Origin: Ignavibacteriales bacterium
Lineage (GTDB): Bacteria; Bacteroidota; Ignavibacteria; Ignavibacteriales; Melioribacteraceae
Length of the DNA stretch: 64,000 nucleotides
Direction: 5' to 3'
NCBI GenBank assembly: GCA_020061355.1
Contig: JAGUYK010000012.1
Location: 39,399 to 103,398, forward strand
Position 1 is the stretch's first letter, and each line of letters starts with the position of its first letter. The notes under the pieces were generated by a model. It did no database searches. It was not told the DNA's origin and saw nothing but the letters and a program-made list of their open reading frames with translations. Below are positions 26,684 to 37,038 of this stretch, in pieces. The position numbers and the translations under genes were made by a program.

Positions 26684-28593
26684 TTGTAACTCCTTACTGT
26701 TGGTTTCAGATACTCAAATTCAAGCTGCTCTTTGTGCAAAGCCCACTCACCCGGACTTTTGAATTCCCATGCAGCGACATAAGTATAGTTTTCATCGTCA
26801 CGTTTTGCTTCGCCGTCTTCGTATTGGAATTCTTCGCGGAAATGTCCGCCGCAAGATTCTTTACGGTCGAGCGCATCAACAGCCATTAATTCACCAAGCT
26901 CAAGAAAATCTGCAACTCTTCCGGCTCTTTCCAATGCCTGATTCAAATCTTCTGCAGAGCCCGGGACATTTACATTTTTCCAGAACTCTTCGCGCAAATC
27001 ACTTATCTCCTGTATGGCTTCTTTCAATCCTTTCTCGTTACGGGCCATACCAACTTTATTCCACATAATTCTGCCAAGCTGTCGGTGGATGTCATCGGTT
27101 GTACGTTTACCTTTTATTGAGAGAAGCTTCTTGGTCATTTCATCAATAGCGACTTTTTCTTTTTGAAATTCCGGATGATCAGTTTTAACCGCCTGGAATT
27201 TCGTTCCGGCAAGATAATCACCAATGGTATATGGAATAACAAAGTATCCGTCAGCCAATCCCTGCATAAGAGCACTTGCACCTAATCTATTGGCTCCGTG
27301 GTCTGAAAAATTAGCTTCACCAAGAACATATAAGCCGGGCACATTACTCATCAGGTTATAATCGACCCACAAGCCGCCCATTGTATAATGAGGAGCCGGG
27401 TAGATTCTCATCGGTACTTCCCACGGATTTTCAGCAGTTATTAATTCATACATTTCAAAAAGATTTCCATATCGCTCTTCAATCACTTTTTTGCCGAGAC
27501 GTTTAATTGCATCTGCAAAATCGAGATAAACAGCCTGGCCGGTTTCACCAGCGCCTTTGCCGGCATCGCAGGCTTCTTTAGCAGCTCTTGATGAAATATC
27601 ACGCGGTGCTAAATTACCGTATGTAGGATATTTCCTTTCGAGTATGTAATCTCTTTCTGATTCAGGGATTTCACCCGGCTTTCTTTTATCACCAGGTTTT
27701 AATTTAACCCATATTCTTCCGTCATTACGGAGACTTTCACTCATTAGAGTTAATTTTGATTGTTGTTCACCGTGCAAAGGAATACATGTTGGATGAATTT
27801 GGGTGAAGCATGGATTAGCAAACAGAGCTCCTTTTCTGTGAGCACGCCATATTGCTGTTGTGTTACAATTCATAGCATTGGTCGAAAGGAAAAATACTCT
27901 TGAATAACCACCGGTTGCAAGAACAACAGCATGAGCAGCATAATTTTCAATCTCGCCGGTTACTAAATTTCGAGCAACAACACCGCGGGCAGCCCCATCA
28001 ATTACTACTAAACCGAGCATCTCGCGTCTTGTGATCATTTTAATTTTTCCTAAACCAACCTGACGGGAAAGAGCACTGTAAGCACCAAGCAGTAATTGCT
28101 GACCGGTAATACTTCTCGAATAAAATGTTCTTGAAACCAGAGCGCCGCCAAATGAACGGTTATCAAGATGACCTCCGTACTCTCTTGCAAAAGGTACACC
28201 TTGTGCAACGCATTGATCAATAATACTATTACTTACTTCAGCTAAACGGTAGACATTTCCTTCCCGTGCTCTATAATCCCCACCTTTTAGAGTGTCATAG
28301 AACAGCCTCTTAATACTATCCCCATCGGTAGGATAATTCTTTGCAGCATTAATTCCACCCTGTGCAGCAATGCTATGTGCCCGCCGAGGTGAATCATGAT
28401 AAGTAAGCACCGTAACATTATACCCTAATTCAGCCATTGAAGCAGCAGCAGAAGCACCGGCTAATCCGGTACCAATAACTATAACGTCGTACTTTCTCTT
28501 GTTTGCCGGATTGACCAATTTCATATTGAAGCGGTGATTGGTCCACTTATCTTCTATTGCTCCTTTTGGAATTTTTGCATTTAACTTGATCAT
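26680..28593 (-). CDS. sdhA: Succinate dehydrogenase/fumarate reductase flavoprotein subunit
   Basis: The catalytic subunit interconverts succinate and fumarate with covalently bound FAD. The 637-residue protein shows the Rossmann [10 protein letters not shown] (41-50) and the FAD-linking His73 in [10 protein letters not shown]. Substrate-site segments are [17 protein letters not shown] and [13 protein letters not shown], followed by [19 protein letters not shown]. Coupled by 4-bp overlaps to sdhC and sdhB. Direction in vivo (oxidation or fumarate respiration) cannot be read from sequence. Confidence 0.97.
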   Translation of the reverse strand: MIKLNAKIPKGAIEDKWTNHRFNMKLVNPANKRKYDVIVIGTGLAGASAAASMAELGYNVTVLTYHDSPRRAHSIAAQGGINAAKNYPTDGDSIKRLFYDTLKGGDYRAREGNVYRLAEVSNSIIDQCVAQGVPFAREYGGHLDNRSFGGALVSRTFYSRSITGQQLLLGAYSALSRQVGLGKIKMITRREMLGLVVIDGAARGVVARNLVTGEIENYAAHAVVLATGGYSRVFFLSTNAMNCNTTAIWRAHRKGALFANPCFTQIHPTCIPLHGEQQSKLTLMSESLRNDGRIWVKLKPGDKRKPGEIPESERDYILERKYPTYGNLAPRDISSRAAKEACDAGKGAGETGQAVYLDFADAIKRLGKKVIEERYGNLFEMYELITAENPWEVPMRIYPAPHYTMGGLWVDYNLMSNVPGLYVLGEANFSDHGANRLGASALMQGLADGYFVIPYTIGDYLAGTKFQAVKTDHPEFQKEKVAIDEMTKKLLSIKGKRTTDDIHRQLGRIMWNKVGMARNEKGLKEAIQEISDLREEFWKNVNVPGSAEDLNQALERAGRVADFLELGELMAVDALDRKESCGGHFREEFQYEDGEAKRDDENYTYVAAWEFKSPGEWALHKEQLEFEYLKPTVRSYK

Positions 28594-29261
28594 AGGTTAC
28601 CTCCGTAGAAAAATAAAAAGTAAATTGGAATAGAGGCGAACCCGATTACCATAATAATTGTGTAAATGAGCCCAAGCTTTTCAATAATCGGGAAATACTT
28701 TTTGTTGTTCCATCCGAAAGTCTGAAAGGCACTTTGAAAACCGTGATTTAGATGGAATCCGAGTAAAATCACTGCCACGACATATAGAATTGAATAGATA
28801 GGATCACCGAATGCTTCAGCTACAATTTGATAATATTGATGCTCATCAGCAAGCGGATGACCCAAATTGAATGATACCCAGAATGTTCTTATATGAACAA
28901 CAAGGAAAATAAAAATGATCGAACCGGTGACAAACATTGTCCTTGAAAAAACATCTGAATTTTCCGAAGCTCCATTGATTTTATAACCCACCGGACGGGC
29001 TTTCTTATTTTCAATCCAGAGTCTTACACCGTTGAAAATATGTAGAATAAAGATAATGACCAATACTAACTCAACAACTCTAACGAGCGGTTTTATGCCT
29101 TCGAGATTTTTAACAACTGTATCGAATAACTCCGGTCCGCCATAAAGTGTAAGATTATTAATAAGATGGATAATAAGGAAGAGTAAAAGGCAGACACCTG
29201 TAACAGCCATTAAAAACTTTTTACCGATCGAGGAGTTTAATGCTCTAAAGAACCAGCCCAT
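28590..29261 (-). CDS. sdhC: Succinate dehydrogenase cytochrome b558 subunit
   Basis: A 223-residue protein with five membrane helices matching the sdhC b558 family of type B complexes, which bind two haems and use (mena)quinone. Likely haem-ligand His residues lie in [41 protein letters not shown] and [19 protein letters not shown]. It is first in the operon, with AGGAGA ahead of the ATG. The 570-bp upstream space is shared divergently with the cobalamin riboswitch and btuB-like gene. Confidence 0.94.
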   Translation of the reverse strand: MGWFFRALNSSIGKKFLMAVTGVCLLLFLIIHLINNLTLYGGPELFDTVVKNLEGIKPLVRVVELVLVIIFILHIFNGVRLWIENKKARPVGYKINGASENSDVFSRTMFVTGSIIFIFLVVHIRTFWVSFNLGHPLADEHQYYQIVAEAFGDPIYSILYVVAVILLGFHLNHGFQSAFQTFGWNNKKYFPIIEKLGLIYTIIMVIGFASIPIYFLFFYGGNL

Positions 29262-29483
29262 TAAATTTCTCCTATGTTAATTGATTCTGTGAAATGAATT
29301 TTGATTTGAATTATGTGACGAATAGTAGAATTGAATGAATGCACAATCATTTATCAGTAAGTTTATATTTACATCTTAAGATAAGTTATAAATGTATTTT
29401 TTTCAAAGAAGAATAATTATAATAAAAATTAATTTGATGGTCAGATATATCTTTTCTATTTTGTATTCGGTTCTTGAATAATT

Positions 29484-29662
29484 TTAGGTGTCCCATTTAA
29501 GCTGGACTTAATAGGGAAACCGGTTAAAATCCGGTGCTGCCCCGCAACTGTAATTCCGATCCCGATTATATCGGGGTAAAAGTCTTCAATCAATTATGTC
29601 ACTGTCCTGATAATTCGGGATGGGAAGACGATTGAAGATCGGAAGAGCCAGGAGACCTGCCC
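29484..29662 (+). ncRNA. Cobalamin riboswitch aptamer
   Basis: The leader shows the order of conserved blocks of the adenosylcobalamin family aptamer: TTAGGTGTCCC, ATAGGGAAACCGGTTAAAATC, CCGGTGCTGCCCCGCAACTG and, at the end, the B12-box-like GAGCCAGGAGACCTGCCC. It sits in the 5' leader of a BtuB-like TonB receptor, the classic regulatory target. Boundaries are approximate. Confidence 0.93.
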
Positions 29663-29709
29663 AAAATTGAATTAATTAAATCATATAACCGGAATACGGT
29701 TAATTAACC

Positions 29710-29832
29710 TTCGCGGGTGAGGTTTTGGTTGACAAGTTACATATCAATTTATCGTATCAGTCTTCTACCCACGAAGTTACGTCTTTTAACCCAGTAACGT
29801 TCTTATCGTTACATAATCAAAGGAGTAACTTC
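29710..29832 (+). promoter_or_regulatory. Predicted translational expression platform of the B12 riboswitch
   Basis: GAAGTTAC (29773-29780) is perfectly complementary to GTAACTTC (29825-29832), which overlaps the end of the AAAGGAG ribosome site (29819-29825) and abuts the ATG. The preceding ACCCACGAA (29767-29775) can instead pair with TTCGCGGGT (29710-29718, one mismatch). The two pairings share GAA and exclude each other. A small GTAACG/CGTTAC hairpin lies between the arms. There is no T-run terminator, so control is probably at translation. Confidence 0.65.
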
Positions 29833-29833
29833 T

Positions 29834-31756
29834 ATGTTAAAATCTGTTTTTATCTCTTTCGTTTTATTAATTAACAATTCGTTGTTCGCACAAAGCGACA
29901 CAATTAAAACAACATTACAAGAAGTAGTAATATCTGCTACACGCACAGAAACACCTTATTATACTCTTGCAAGTTCTGTATCAATAATAAGTGCAGATGA
30001 TATCGCAAAGAAGCAATATTATTCGGTTGTTGATCTTCTTAGAGAAATACCCGGAGTAACAATCATTCAACAGGGAGGACCGGGAAAACTTTCTAATTTA
30101 TTTTTACGCGGCGCTAATCCGAATCATACACTTGTAATTATTGACGGTACTGAAATGAATGATCCGTCTTCACCGAATAATGCATTCGATTTTTCATTCC
30201 TAGCAACTCATGATATTGAAAGGATTGAAATTGTCAGAGGCCCTCAAAGTACATTGTACGGTTCCGAAGCACTTTCCGGGGTGATAAATATATTTACTAA
30301 AAGAGGCAGCGTGAATAGAAATTACAACATTCAAACTGAAGGCGGGTCAAATAACTTTTTCAGAGCCAACATTAACACTTCCGGCAGATTAGGTTTGATC
30401 GATTATTTCCTGTCAATTAATCGTATCGGGAGCGATGGAGTGTCGGCAAGCAATTCTAAATTCGGAAACATTGAAAAAGACGGATTTACCAATAATGGTT
30501 TAACTGCCGGATTTGGATTTGACCTGGCCGACCTTGGCAATCTTAACTTAAAATACAGAATTACAAAAGCTGAAAGTGATTTAGACCAGAGTGAAAAATT
30601 TGGTGATGACCCTAATTATATTTATAGGGTGGAAGAACAAACTTTAAGTGCCACCTTTAATAACAGTTCATTTAATGGTAAATGGGAGAATCGATTTAAC
30701 ACATCTATTCTTCGGCGATTTAGTAATGCATTCGATAATTTCGATTATATTCGTCCGAACGTATATTCCGACAGCTACAACAGATCATCAAGAATAAAAT
30801 TTGAATGGCAGAACAATCTGAGATTTATTGATTATAATTTAATCACTATCGGAATTGAAACTGAACGTGAGAAAGCAAATACAAGTTATTTAAGTGAAAG
30901 TGAGTGGGGACCTTATAACAGCACGTTCCCTGAAGAGTCAGTTGTAACGACAGGTTTTTATATTCAGGATCAGGTTAATATATCAAATACTTTTTTCACA
31001 TCCATTGGATTCAGAGTCGATAAGCATCAGAAATTTGGAAGTGTTGCAACATTCCGGTTTGCACCAGCTTATTACTTTAGTAATCTGGATTTAAAATTCA
31101 AATTCACTTATGGAACCGGGTTTAAAGCTCCGTCACTTTTTTATTTGTATGATCCGATGTTTGGTAATCCGGTACTAAAGCCGGAAAAGAGTAAAGGTTG
31201 GGATATTGGTTTTGAAAAATATTTATCAGGTAAAAGAATATTAATCGGATTGACATATTTTAATCTAAAGATGGAAAATATGTTCGGGTTCGATTCTAAC
31301 TTCAGAACAGTGAATATCGCCCAGGCATCTTCAAAGGGTATCGAATTTTACACCTCCTTAATAAATATTGACCGATTCTCGGTTAATGCAAACTATACTT
31401 TTACTGAGACGAGAGATTCATTCATTGGGAGTACAGATTTCAATCAGCAACTATTAAGACGACCGAAACACCAGGCATCAATTAACATGAACTACATGAT
31501 AAGTGAGAATCTGAATTTGAATTCGGGATTGCGATATGTCGGGAAAAGAGAAGATAAAGATTTCTCAGCTTTTCCCGCTCAAAGAGTAGTTTTGACTGAA
31601 TATATATTGGTAAACATTTCTGCATCCTACAAACTATTTAACTATTTACAGTTAACCGGACGAGTGGAAAATTTATTCAATGAAGAGTATGAAGAAGTCT
31701 TGTATTACGGAACTTTAGGCAGATCTTTTTATTTAGGATTGAACATCAGTCTCTAA
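29834..31756 (+). CDS. btuB: TonB-dependent outer-membrane receptor, BtuB-like (cobalamin uptake)
   Basis: A 640-residue receptor with a signal peptide (about 1-19). The plug region contains EVVISATRTETPYYTLASSV, the LLREIPGVTIIQQGGPG box and RIEIVRGPQSTLYGSEALSG. A barrel ending in FYLGLNISL follows. Size and plug sequence fit BtuB rather than the larger SusC receptors. The cobalamin riboswitch directly upstream is the main evidence that the ligand is vitamin B12 or a related corrinoid. The ATG follows AAAGGAG. Confidence 0.9.
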   Translation: MLKSVFISFVLLINNSLFAQSDTIKTTLQEVVISATRTETPYYTLASSVSIISADDIAKKQYYSVVDLLREIPGVTIIQQGGPGKLSNLFLRGANPNHTLVIIDGTEMNDPSSPNNAFDFSFLATHDIERIEIVRGPQSTLYGSEALSGVINIFTKRGSVNRNYNIQTEGGSNNFFRANINTSGRLGLIDYFLSINRIGSDGVSASNSKFGNIEKDGFTNNGLTAGFGFDLADLGNLNLKYRITKAESDLDQSEKFGDDPNYIYRVEEQTLSATFNNSSFNGKWENRFNTSILRRFSNAFDNFDYIRPNVYSDSYNRSSRIKFEWQNNLRFIDYNLITIGIETEREKANTSYLSESEWGPYNSTFPEESVVTTGFYIQDQVNISNTFFTSIGFRVDKHQKFGSVATFRFAPAYYFSNLDLKFKFTYGTGFKAPSLFYLYDPMFGNPVLKPEKSKGWDIGFEKYLSGKRILIGLTYFNLKMENMFGFDSNFRTVNIAQASSKGIEFYTSLINIDRFSVNANYTFTETRDSFIGSTDFNQQLLRRPKHQASINMNYMISENLNLNSGLRYVGKREDKDFSAFPAQRVVLTEYILVNISASYKLFNYLQLTGRVENLFNEEYEEVLYYGTLGRSFYLGLNISL

Positions 31757-31772
31757 TATAAACCAGAATAAA

Positions 31773-31816
31773 GGTTAGGGTCATAATAGAATTTATGAAA
31801 ATTCATGATCCTAATC
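31773..31816. terminator. Stem-loop between convergent btuB-like and pseudouridine synthase genes
   Basis: A 12-bp stem (31773-31784 with 31805-31816, two G-T pairs) begins 17 bp after the btuB-like stop. There is no clear T tract after it, so it may be a terminator aided by Rho or simply a 3' stabilising hairpin. Confidence 0.4.
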
Positions 31817-31845
31817 TTGATCATACTCATGCTCTAGATAGCCAT

Positions 31846-32439
31846 TTATTTCTTCAATCCTTCGATTTCATGTTTTGTAAGTTCCCTTACCTCACCAATT
31901 TTCATTTTACCGAGAGTTAATTTTTTGATTCTCACCCTTACTAACCTTAATGTGGGATGACCAACAGCAGCAGTCATTTTTCTAACCTGCCTGTTTCTTC
32001 CTTCAGTAATTGTAAGGCTAATCCATGTTGTTGGTATGGTTTTCCTTTCTCTAATCGGTGGAGTTCGAGTTTCGAATCCGGGTTCATCAATCAATTTGGC
32101 TTTTGCAGGTAATGTTTTAATCCCTTCAATAACAACTCCATCACAAAGTCTGTTTAATGCTTCGGTGGTCGGAATCCCCTCCACTTGAACGAAGTATTCC
32201 TTTTCATGCCTACTCTTCGGATTTAACAAATATTCAGTTAGCGATTTATCGTTAATAACTAGAAGCAATCCCTCGCTATCCATATCGAGCCGACCAACAG
32301 GGTAAACATCTTCGGGAAAATTGAAACGTGATTTGAGAGTTTTACGGTTATCTGAATCTGTGAATTGAGATAGAACTCCATATGGTTTATTAATTAAATA
32401 ATATCTTAATTTTTTTTCATTTTGCATGTTGATCAACAT
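31846..32439 (-). CDS. Pseudouridine synthase, RluE-like (RsuA/RluB/E/F family)
   Basis: A 197-residue enzyme that isomerises uridine in rRNA. The catalytic motif GRLDMDSEGLLL has Asp52, preceded by YYLINKPYGVLSQF, and the C-terminal part contains ITEGRNRQVRKM. No S4 RNA-binding domain precedes the catalytic domain, which fits RluE (23S) better than RsuA/RluB. A second ATG at residue 5 is an alternative start. It lies 28 bp downstream of the glycoside hydrolase gene. Confidence 0.88.
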   Translation of the reverse strand: MLINMQNEKKLRYYLINKPYGVLSQFTDSDNRKTLKSRFNFPEDVYPVGRLDMDSEGLLLVINDKSLTEYLLNPKSRHEKEYFVQVEGIPTTEALNRLCDGVVIEGIKTLPAKAKLIDEPGFETRTPPIRERKTIPTTWISLTITEGRNRQVRKMTAAVGHPTLRLVRVRIKKLTLGKMKIGEVRELTKHEIEGLKK

Positions 32440-32466
32440 CTCTTGGATAAATATTGGGTATTATTA

Positions 32467-33840
32467 TCACATACTTGTAAAAAAGATTACCGATTGAGAA
32501 GGAATCTCAAATTCAATTCCATCATTTAAATTGGCAGTAATATATTTCACAGGTATCGGAAATCCGTTCGATTCAACTTTCATCTCGTTTTCATTGTAAA
32601 GATATTGTTTGAAATCGAATCTCCCTTCACCATCAACTTTCAAGAAGATTTTGGTTGGTGTAGAATTAACATTAACTATAGAAAACGACCAGTTTGTTTT
32701 TCCATTAGTAATTGTTTTAGAACCCAATGCTCTAATATTAATTGAACGGGAACGAATTCTATAAATATCCGAACCGGCTGGAAAAAATTTAGCAAGCAGA
32801 GACCATGAATAGAACCATGGACGTAGCCTCATCCCGTTCTTTTTATCTGTCCATAATCCCCATGTAAAATCCGGGTGACTATTATCGTCAAGCATCCATG
32901 CCAGTACAGCATTAGCCCCGCTGTGTACTGCCTGAATTGCAAAATCTACCATAAAAACACCGTAGTAGAAATTATCTGTTTGAGTGCTTATAGCGGCTGA
33001 TTGCCCATCGCGCATTCCGGCTTCAGTTACAAAGTAGAGCTTCTTTGATGCTTTAGGATCAATCGATTTTGCATAATTCCACAATTGCGTCAAGTCGGTC
33101 TGAACACTCCCCTTTGCAGTTCTGTCTTTCCAGGCATACATGTGAACATCGTAAACATCGAACATATAACGGGCTTCATCAACAGTATCATAAAACCATT
33201 CATTATCATTACTCTGACCCGGACCGATAAATTTTATTTTTTTGTCAAGTTCTTTATCCTTAAAAATCTGGAAAAGATTTTCTGCACCGATTCGCCATCT
33301 TTCAAAATTACCGACTTCATAATTCGGTTCGTTCACAAGTCCGAAATACTTGATACACGAAAAACCCTTTTTGTTGATCAGGTAATCCAGGTAAGTCCCG
33401 ATCACCTCTGCATAAAGCGGATTGTCCATTTTTTCAATTCCGTCAACTGCAAGCCAATCCACTTCAATACCCCAATCCGATAGAATTACTTCAATACCGT
33501 TCTGTTGACAAAAGTTTAAATGACGGTAAAGAAGCTGCATGTTTCTATTTTCCCAATCATATCCGAGCGATTGACTGTAGCACCATTTAGTCTGCATCAT
33601 AATTCTTACTATCGGCATTTTCATCCACTTAATTCTTTCACCTATCAACTTAAAATCCTCTTCTGTAACCCCATTAAGATCGTAAGCGCGGGAATCCCAT
33701 TCGGCACCAAATCCTTTGAATTCCCTTACGGGTTGACTAGGATAGCTGATTATTAAATTAATCCGTTCACCGGTTTGTGCAAATAAATTAATTGACCAAT
33801 AAAATAAGAGAACAAAAAGGATGGATGACTTTCGAATCAT
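32467..33840 (-). CDS. Secreted clan GH-A glycoside hydrolase (GH30/GH39-like)
   Basis: A 457-residue protein with a signal peptide ending near FAQ (residue 22). The TIM-barrel pattern includes FKGFGAEWDSRAY, IMMQTKWCYS and likely catalytic acid/base E171 in FGLVNEPNYE. The likely nucleophile is E273 in YFVTEAGM. A C-terminal beta domain follows (INIRALGSK to SQSVIFFTSM). This is a retaining clan GH-A enzyme; the family (GH30, GH39 or relative) and substrate are not certain. It is downstream of a histidine kinase and beside the pectin locus, so a side-chain glycan target is plausible. Confidence 0.75.
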   Translation of the reverse strand: MIRKSSILFVLLFYWSINLFAQTGERINLIISYPSQPVREFKGFGAEWDSRAYDLNGVTEEDFKLIGERIKWMKMPIVRIMMQTKWCYSQSLGYDWENRNMQLLYRHLNFCQQNGIEVILSDWGIEVDWLAVDGIEKMDNPLYAEVIGTYLDYLINKKGFSCIKYFGLVNEPNYEVGNFERWRIGAENLFQIFKDKELDKKIKFIGPGQSNDNEWFYDTVDEARYMFDVYDVHMYAWKDRTAKGSVQTDLTQLWNYAKSIDPKASKKLYFVTEAGMRDGQSAAISTQTDNFYYGVFMVDFAIQAVHSGANAVLAWMLDDNSHPDFTWGLWTDKKNGMRLRPWFYSWSLLAKFFPAGSDIYRIRSRSINIRALGSKTITNGKTNWSFSIVNVNSTPTKIFLKVDGEGRFDFKQYLYNENEMKVESNGFPIPVKYITANLNDGIEFEIPSQSVIFFTSM

Positions 33841-33890
33841 ATATTCGCCAGATGTTTAATAGTTGATAGGATAAAATTAATTAAATGTTT

Positions 33891-35213
33891 CTAATTTTGG
33901 GTAGGAAATAGATCAAGAGGACGGGAAGATTCATAACTTTGAGGTCTAAATCTGGGAAGAGTAAAACGAAAGGATGAACCAACACCCAGGTTACTTTCAA
34001 CCCAGATGCTTCCACCATGTTTTTCAATCATTTCTTTGCATAGTGTAAGTCCTAAACCGGTTCCCACTTCATTTGAAGTTCCCTTTGTACTATACTGAAT
34101 ACCAATCGAAAAAATCTTACCTATGTCATCCTGGCTAATACCAATGCCGTTGTCTATTACATTAACAACGTAGAAATTTCCCGCAAGTGAAGCTCTGAAC
34201 TTAACATATCCTCCCTGCCTGGTAAATTTAAGTGCATTACTAAGTAAATTGTGTAGAATAGAGCGAAGCATATTTTCATCGGCAAATACAAAACAATCGG
34301 AATTAACTTCGTTATGGATTATAATCTCTTTGTTTATTGCATTCATGAAAAGAAGGTTTTTGATCTCGTCAATTTTATTTCTCAGATTGATTTTTTCCGG
34401 ATTAAAGTCAACCCTTTTGGTCTGCAATCTCGACCATTCGAGAACATTTATTAATAGATTATAGATATGAGTGGAAGAGGATCTGATTTCTTTAATAATA
34501 TTTTTCCTCTGCTCGTTATCCATAGAATCATAATCTTCATTCAGCATTTCAGTAAATCCCAGTAATCCCTGAAAAGGACTTTTCAAATCATGTGATATTA
34601 TTGAAAAAAATTTATCCTTTGATAAATTAATTTCTATTAACTCTTCAGTTTGTCCAATAAGCCGGATTTCAGCTTCTTTGCGCATTTTGATTTCATCTAA
34701 CAAGTTCTCATTCATCTTCATTAGTTCTCTTGTTCTAATCTCAATTTGTTCTTCTAACAATTGGTTTCTTCTCTTTATCACACTTGTATAAACTTTAAAT
34801 AGAATAAACAAAATTGCCAGAATAAATAGAACTAAAAATATTTTGAACCAGAAAGATTGAATAATTTGAAGTGTTGTTACCTGATTAACGATTGCTAATT
34901 TGGAGTGCACGGAATTTGGGGGTAGAAGGATAGAACTGATTTTGTTTGTGTAATTTGATCTATTTTCATAGGAAATATATCCCCCCGATAGATTCCCTAT
35001 AATATGTGTCGCTGTAGTTAGTAAAGTATTATTTGATAACTGTTTGAAATTATTTCCCATACCGAAGAGAGCGGAACCATATAAGTGAGAGAAAAGAAAA
35101 AGAACAATCAGGATTCTAATTTTAGAAACCTTTGTTAAAGAACAGGAAATTGAGTAAGCCATTTTAGAGATAAATTTGTTCAAGAGCATTAGACAAATAT
35201 TATACCGATTCAT
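33891..35213 (-). CDS. Sensor histidine kinase with reduced sensor region
   Basis: A 440-residue kinase. A hydrophobic segment (about 33-52) is followed by a short outer loop and a membrane helix (about 121-142). A coiled coil (RRNQLLEEQIEIRTREL) leads to the H-box SKDKFFSIISHDLKSP with phospho-acceptor His208. The ATPase domain has NLLSNALKFT, DNGIGIS and GTGLGLTLCKEMIEKHGGSI. The membrane and coiled-coil part looks like the end of a Reg_prop/Y_Y_Y-type sensor kinase, but the large sensor is missing. A response-regulator gene lies upstream on the same strand. Confidence 0.88.
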   Translation of the reverse strand: MNRYNICLMLLNKFISKMAYSISCSLTKVSKIRILIVLFLFSHLYGSALFGMGNNFKQLSNNTLLTTATHIIGNLSGGYISYENRSNYTNKISSILLPPNSVHSKLAIVNQVTTLQIIQSFWFKIFLVLFILAILFILFKVYTSVIKRRNQLLEEQIEIRTRELMKMNENLLDEIKMRKEAEIRLIGQTEELIEINLSKDKFFSIISHDLKSPFQGLLGFTEMLNEDYDSMDNEQRKNIIKEIRSSSTHIYNLLINVLEWSRLQTKRVDFNPEKINLRNKIDEIKNLLFMNAINKEIIIHNEVNSDCFVFADENMLRSILHNLLSNALKFTRQGGYVKFRASLAGNFYVVNVIDNGIGISQDDIGKIFSIGIQYSTKGTSNEVGTGLGLTLCKEMIEKHGGSIWVESNLGVGSSFRFTLPRFRPQSYESSRPLDLFPTQN

Positions 35214-35352
35214 TTTTTGATTAAATACTATAAACTAAAACTTCAAACAAGTAAAAGAGACATGTAAACTCTACATCATAATTTTAGATTACATAATTCC
35301 GAGCATGAAGACTATTCAGCATTGAGAAAATATTGTACAGCCGGGGAAACCG

Positions 35353-35727
35353 CTAAGTTTTCTTTACAGCTGCATTAAGTAAAATTTGAATCAAACGTGA
35401 GGCTTCCACAGGTTTAGTTAAGAACTCATCAACACCGGCTTCAAATGCGTTTTCTCTATCCTGGGGGAATGCATGAGCGGTTAAACAAATAACTGGTATA
35501 TTTTTATAATCAGGATTGCTCTTAATTTCTTTAGTTAACTGGAGCCCATCTTTAAAACCCTTTAAAGAAATATCCATTATAATGATATCAAACTTGAATT
35601 TCTTTAACAGTTTATAAAACTCCTCGTCATTATCGCAAACCTCAACTTTAAAATGCAATGCGAACATTTTCCGATATATGTTTTGAGTGTTTTTATCATC
35701 TTCAACCAATAATAATCTTTTCTTCAT
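35353..35727 (-). CDS. Single-domain response regulator
   Basis: A 124-residue CheY-like receiver with phospho-acceptor D52 (IIIMDIS), the acidic pair ED/D at 9-11, T83 (CLTAH) and K105 (LTKPV). It has no output domain, so it works by protein interaction or as a phosphorelay intermediate. The histidine kinase gene lies 139 bp downstream on the same strand and is the obvious partner candidate. Confidence 0.93.
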   Translation of the reverse strand: MKKRLLLVEDDKNTQNIYRKMFALHFKVEVCDNDEEFYKLLKKFKFDIIIMDISLKGFKDGLQLTKEIKSNPDYKNIPVICLTAHAFPQDRENAFEAGVDEFLTKPVEASRLIQILLNAAVKKT

Positions 35728-35885
35728 ATTTCATTTCTTCGGAGAATGAGATTGCCAGATTGCATTTATTTGAAATTCCCGAACATAAATTGCCAAAAAA
35801 AAAAGTGATATGCTATTGAAAATCTTACTTTTATAAAAGTGATTTATTTAAATATGGAGAATCTGGAAGGGTTAACCATCTAATG

Positions 35886-37037
35886 TTATTTTTTAGCAGC
35901 TTGCCAGGTCTTATAAAAATTTAAGATACTTTGAGGTGCATAAGTATACCATGCATAACCGGTTCGACGTTCTCTTTCAACTTCTGACATTGAATAGACC
36001 TTTTTCCCATCTCTATTGCAGAATAGCTGTCTTTGAGTTCCAAGTTCAGTAAAACGAGTCCATATATAAGGAGCATCGGGATCTTCAACAACAACCTTAT
36101 CCAAATTTGTTGAATGATATTTATAGTCGGTCTGTTCGGATTCAATTGTTTTAACTTTTATTCCAGAAATTTTACTCAGCTCAAACCACTCAACGGCTGA
36201 ATTTACTGAACGAATAACTCTTTCATCAGGATTAGCAAGGCTCATTAGAAATTCTACAATCTCGGCACTTTCCATATTACAAATCGAAGCCAGTTCAAAA
36301 GTTCGTGCACCGCGCGGTTCGAATGTAATATGATCATGTTGCTGACACCATACTGTAAGTTTACCATTATCATTGATTTGACAATTAAGGATGTTCTCAA
36401 TTCCTTTATTAAATGCGAGTTTAATTCTAGCACGAGCATTTGTTTCGATAAAAGAAAATTCCGGATCATTATTGACAATTTTTTGAAGTAGTTTCATTAT
36501 ACCAATCATTGCCCCGTCATTAAAAGTGATATGCTTCTGATAACCGCTTGTATCTGGAAAGAATTGAGGCCATCCACCGTTAGGATATTGTGCTGACAAA
36601 ATAAATTCCAATCCATTTAGAAATCCTGTTTTATATCTTTTATCATTAGTAACGAAAAATACTTTAGCTAAATATTCAGTATGACTATAAGTGGCTCCGT
36701 TATCAAAAGTCGTATTCAGTATAGTTTTATTCTTCCTTATAATTTCTTTCTGCTCATCTTTTAATATTGCCAGCATATCATAGTTCTTTGCCCAACCACC
36801 GTTTTCTTTTTGAAATAGAAGAATGTTCTCTGCAATATTGATTATATCGTTTTTCTTGAACCTTGGTTGATTTTTCACAGGAGAGATTATTTTATTTTCA
36901 TCATTGATATCATACCAGTGGTGAGAACTGTCGTAAAAACCTGAGATATTAATCTCATTATTATTAGATTTAGTTTGCTGAGAATGAAGAGATGAACATA
37001 AAATAAGAAGTAATATAAAGGGTTTCTTCAACATCAT
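35886..37037 (-). CDS. Pectate lyase, polysaccharide lyase family 10
   Basis: PL10 enzymes cleave polygalacturonate by beta-elimination. The 383-residue protein has a signal peptide (about 1-20). Its alpha/alpha motifs include NGGWAKNYDML (79-89), FDNGATYSHTEYLAKVF, NGGWPQFFPDTSGYQKHITF (153-172) and NDGAM, which match PL10 pectate lyases. It is the last gene of the 17-gene uronate operon, 1 bp after the cupin gene, giving an exported lyase together with cytosolic uronate enzymes. Confidence 0.9.
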   Translation of the reverse strand: MMLKKPFILLLILCSSLHSQQTKSNNNEINISGFYDSSHHWYDINDENKIISPVKNQPRFKKNDIINIAENILLFQKENGGWAKNYDMLAILKDEQKEIIRKNKTILNTTFDNGATYSHTEYLAKVFFVTNDKRYKTGFLNGLEFILSAQYPNGGWPQFFPDTSGYQKHITFNDGAMIGIMKLLQKIVNNDPEFSFIETNARARIKLAFNKGIENILNCQINDNGKLTVWCQQHDHITFEPRGARTFELASICNMESAEIVEFLMSLANPDERVIRSVNSAVEWFELSKISGIKVKTIESEQTDYKYHSTNLDKVVVEDPDAPYIWTRFTELGTQRQLFCNRDGKKVYSMSEVERERRTGYAWYTYAPQSILNFYKTWQAAKK

Positions 37038-37038
37038 A

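Noticed and set aside
33085-33483. 132-residue plus-strand open frame opposite the glycoside hydrolase
   Set aside because: Antisense to a conserved catalytic domain, with no ribosome site or recognisable domain.
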